Positions 63,983-64,000 of a DNA stretch of 64,000 nucleotides are shown piece by piece; positions within the stretch are counted from its first letter, which is position 1; every line of letters begins with the position of its first letter. Location of the stretch: assembly GCA_964458775.1 (NCBI GenBank), contig CAYWLQ010000009.1, forward strand, positions 3,564 to 67,563, written 5' to 3'. The notes beneath the pieces are model-generated. The model saw only the letters and a list, made by a program, of their open reading frames with translations. It did not search any database and was not told the DNA's origin. This stretch comes from CAYWLQ01 sp964458775 (GTDB taxonomy: Bacteria > Myxococcota_A > Polyangia > JAAYKL01). Made by a program: the position numbers and the translations under genes.

Positions 63983-64000
63983 GCGGAGAGAGTGGGATTC
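63983..64000 (-). tRNA. 3' end of another tRNA, probably Ser, cut by the window edge
   Basis: The last 18 bases, read on the minus strand, are GAATCCCACTCTCTCCGC, which is the end of a T-loop, T-stem and acceptor 3' strand ending CTCTCC plus G as discriminator. The pattern matches tRNA-Ser and suggests a tandem pair with the tRNA at 63859. The rest lies outside the window. Confidence 0.5.

Overview
The window comes from a Gram-negative bacterium of fairly low GC content, most likely a deltaproteobacterial or Myxococcota-type lineage. The evidence is a BamA/Skp outer-membrane assembly pair, many lipoproteins and beta-barrels, several eukaryote-like Ser/Thr kinases with PEGA and TPR modules, an NtrC-type sigma-54 activator, Cys-rich lipoproteins with Asp/Ala tandem repeats, and a MopE-like Asp-rich calcium-type motif. 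No species can be named from the sequence alone. TTG start codons backed by good ribosome binding sites recur. No phage, complete insertion sequence or CRISPR array was seen.

Positions 1-18858 hold a Wzx/Wzy-type exopolysaccharide locus. It encodes a polyprenyl-phosphate hexose-1-P transferase that starts the polymer (17419-18858), a flippase (1766-3316), a Wzy/WaaL-like polymerase (8446-9915), glycosyltransferases (3445, 5925, 7147 and a GT-C-like membrane protein at 230), and an AlgD-type GDP-mannose 6-dehydrogenase that would supply GDP-mannuronate. Export genes are a Wzz-domain copolymerase without a kinase domain (12174-13637), a short OPX lipoprotein, a separate outer-membrane beta-barrel and a tiny membrane protein, the last three translationally coupled. 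A BY-kinase-like protein that has lost its Walker motifs and a secreted GH9 glycosidase lipoprotein complete the locus. A pseudo-receiver/coiled-coil protein (18949-20721) follows.

Positions 21000-32500 hold a lone Sfp-type phosphopantetheinyl transferase, a membrane Ser/Thr kinase overlapping a fused PyrB-PyrI aspartate transcarbamoylase, and a 640-base non-coding region with DnaA-box-like sites at a strand-divergence point. Next comes a plus-strand run of an ECF sigma factor, anti-sigma factor, secreted protein, beta-barrel, atypical PEGA kinase and TPR-PEGA protein, which reads as an envelope signalling unit. A thiol peroxidase follows.

Positions 32500-48300 hold a Do-type periplasmic protease, a GT-C-like membrane protein, two envelope proteins (one with a hexanucleotide Asp/Ala repeat), and a HARE-HTH protein with an Mrr-like but catalytically eroded nuclease domain next to a pseudokinase-kinase fusion. 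Then come a secondary sigma-70 factor, a SprT-like metallopeptidase, tRNA-Gly, ribosomal protein S20, DNA polymerase III delta and a YwqK-repeat lipoprotein.

Positions 48300-64000 hold a glycerate kinase-HrcA pair, a lone receiver protein, the bamA-skp pair, a B12-binding radical SAM protein next to an Asp/Ala-repeat lipoprotein, an NtrC-type regulator with a degenerate hybrid histidine kinase, a shortened Tex-like S1 protein, a DUF1566-type lipoprotein, tRNA-Ser(GGA) and the edge of another tRNA. The best candidates for undescribed biology are the HARE/Mrr pseudo-nuclease with its pseudokinase-kinase partner, the sigma/PEGA-kinase operon, and the exopolysaccharide exporter with its eroded BY-kinase and split OPX/porin.
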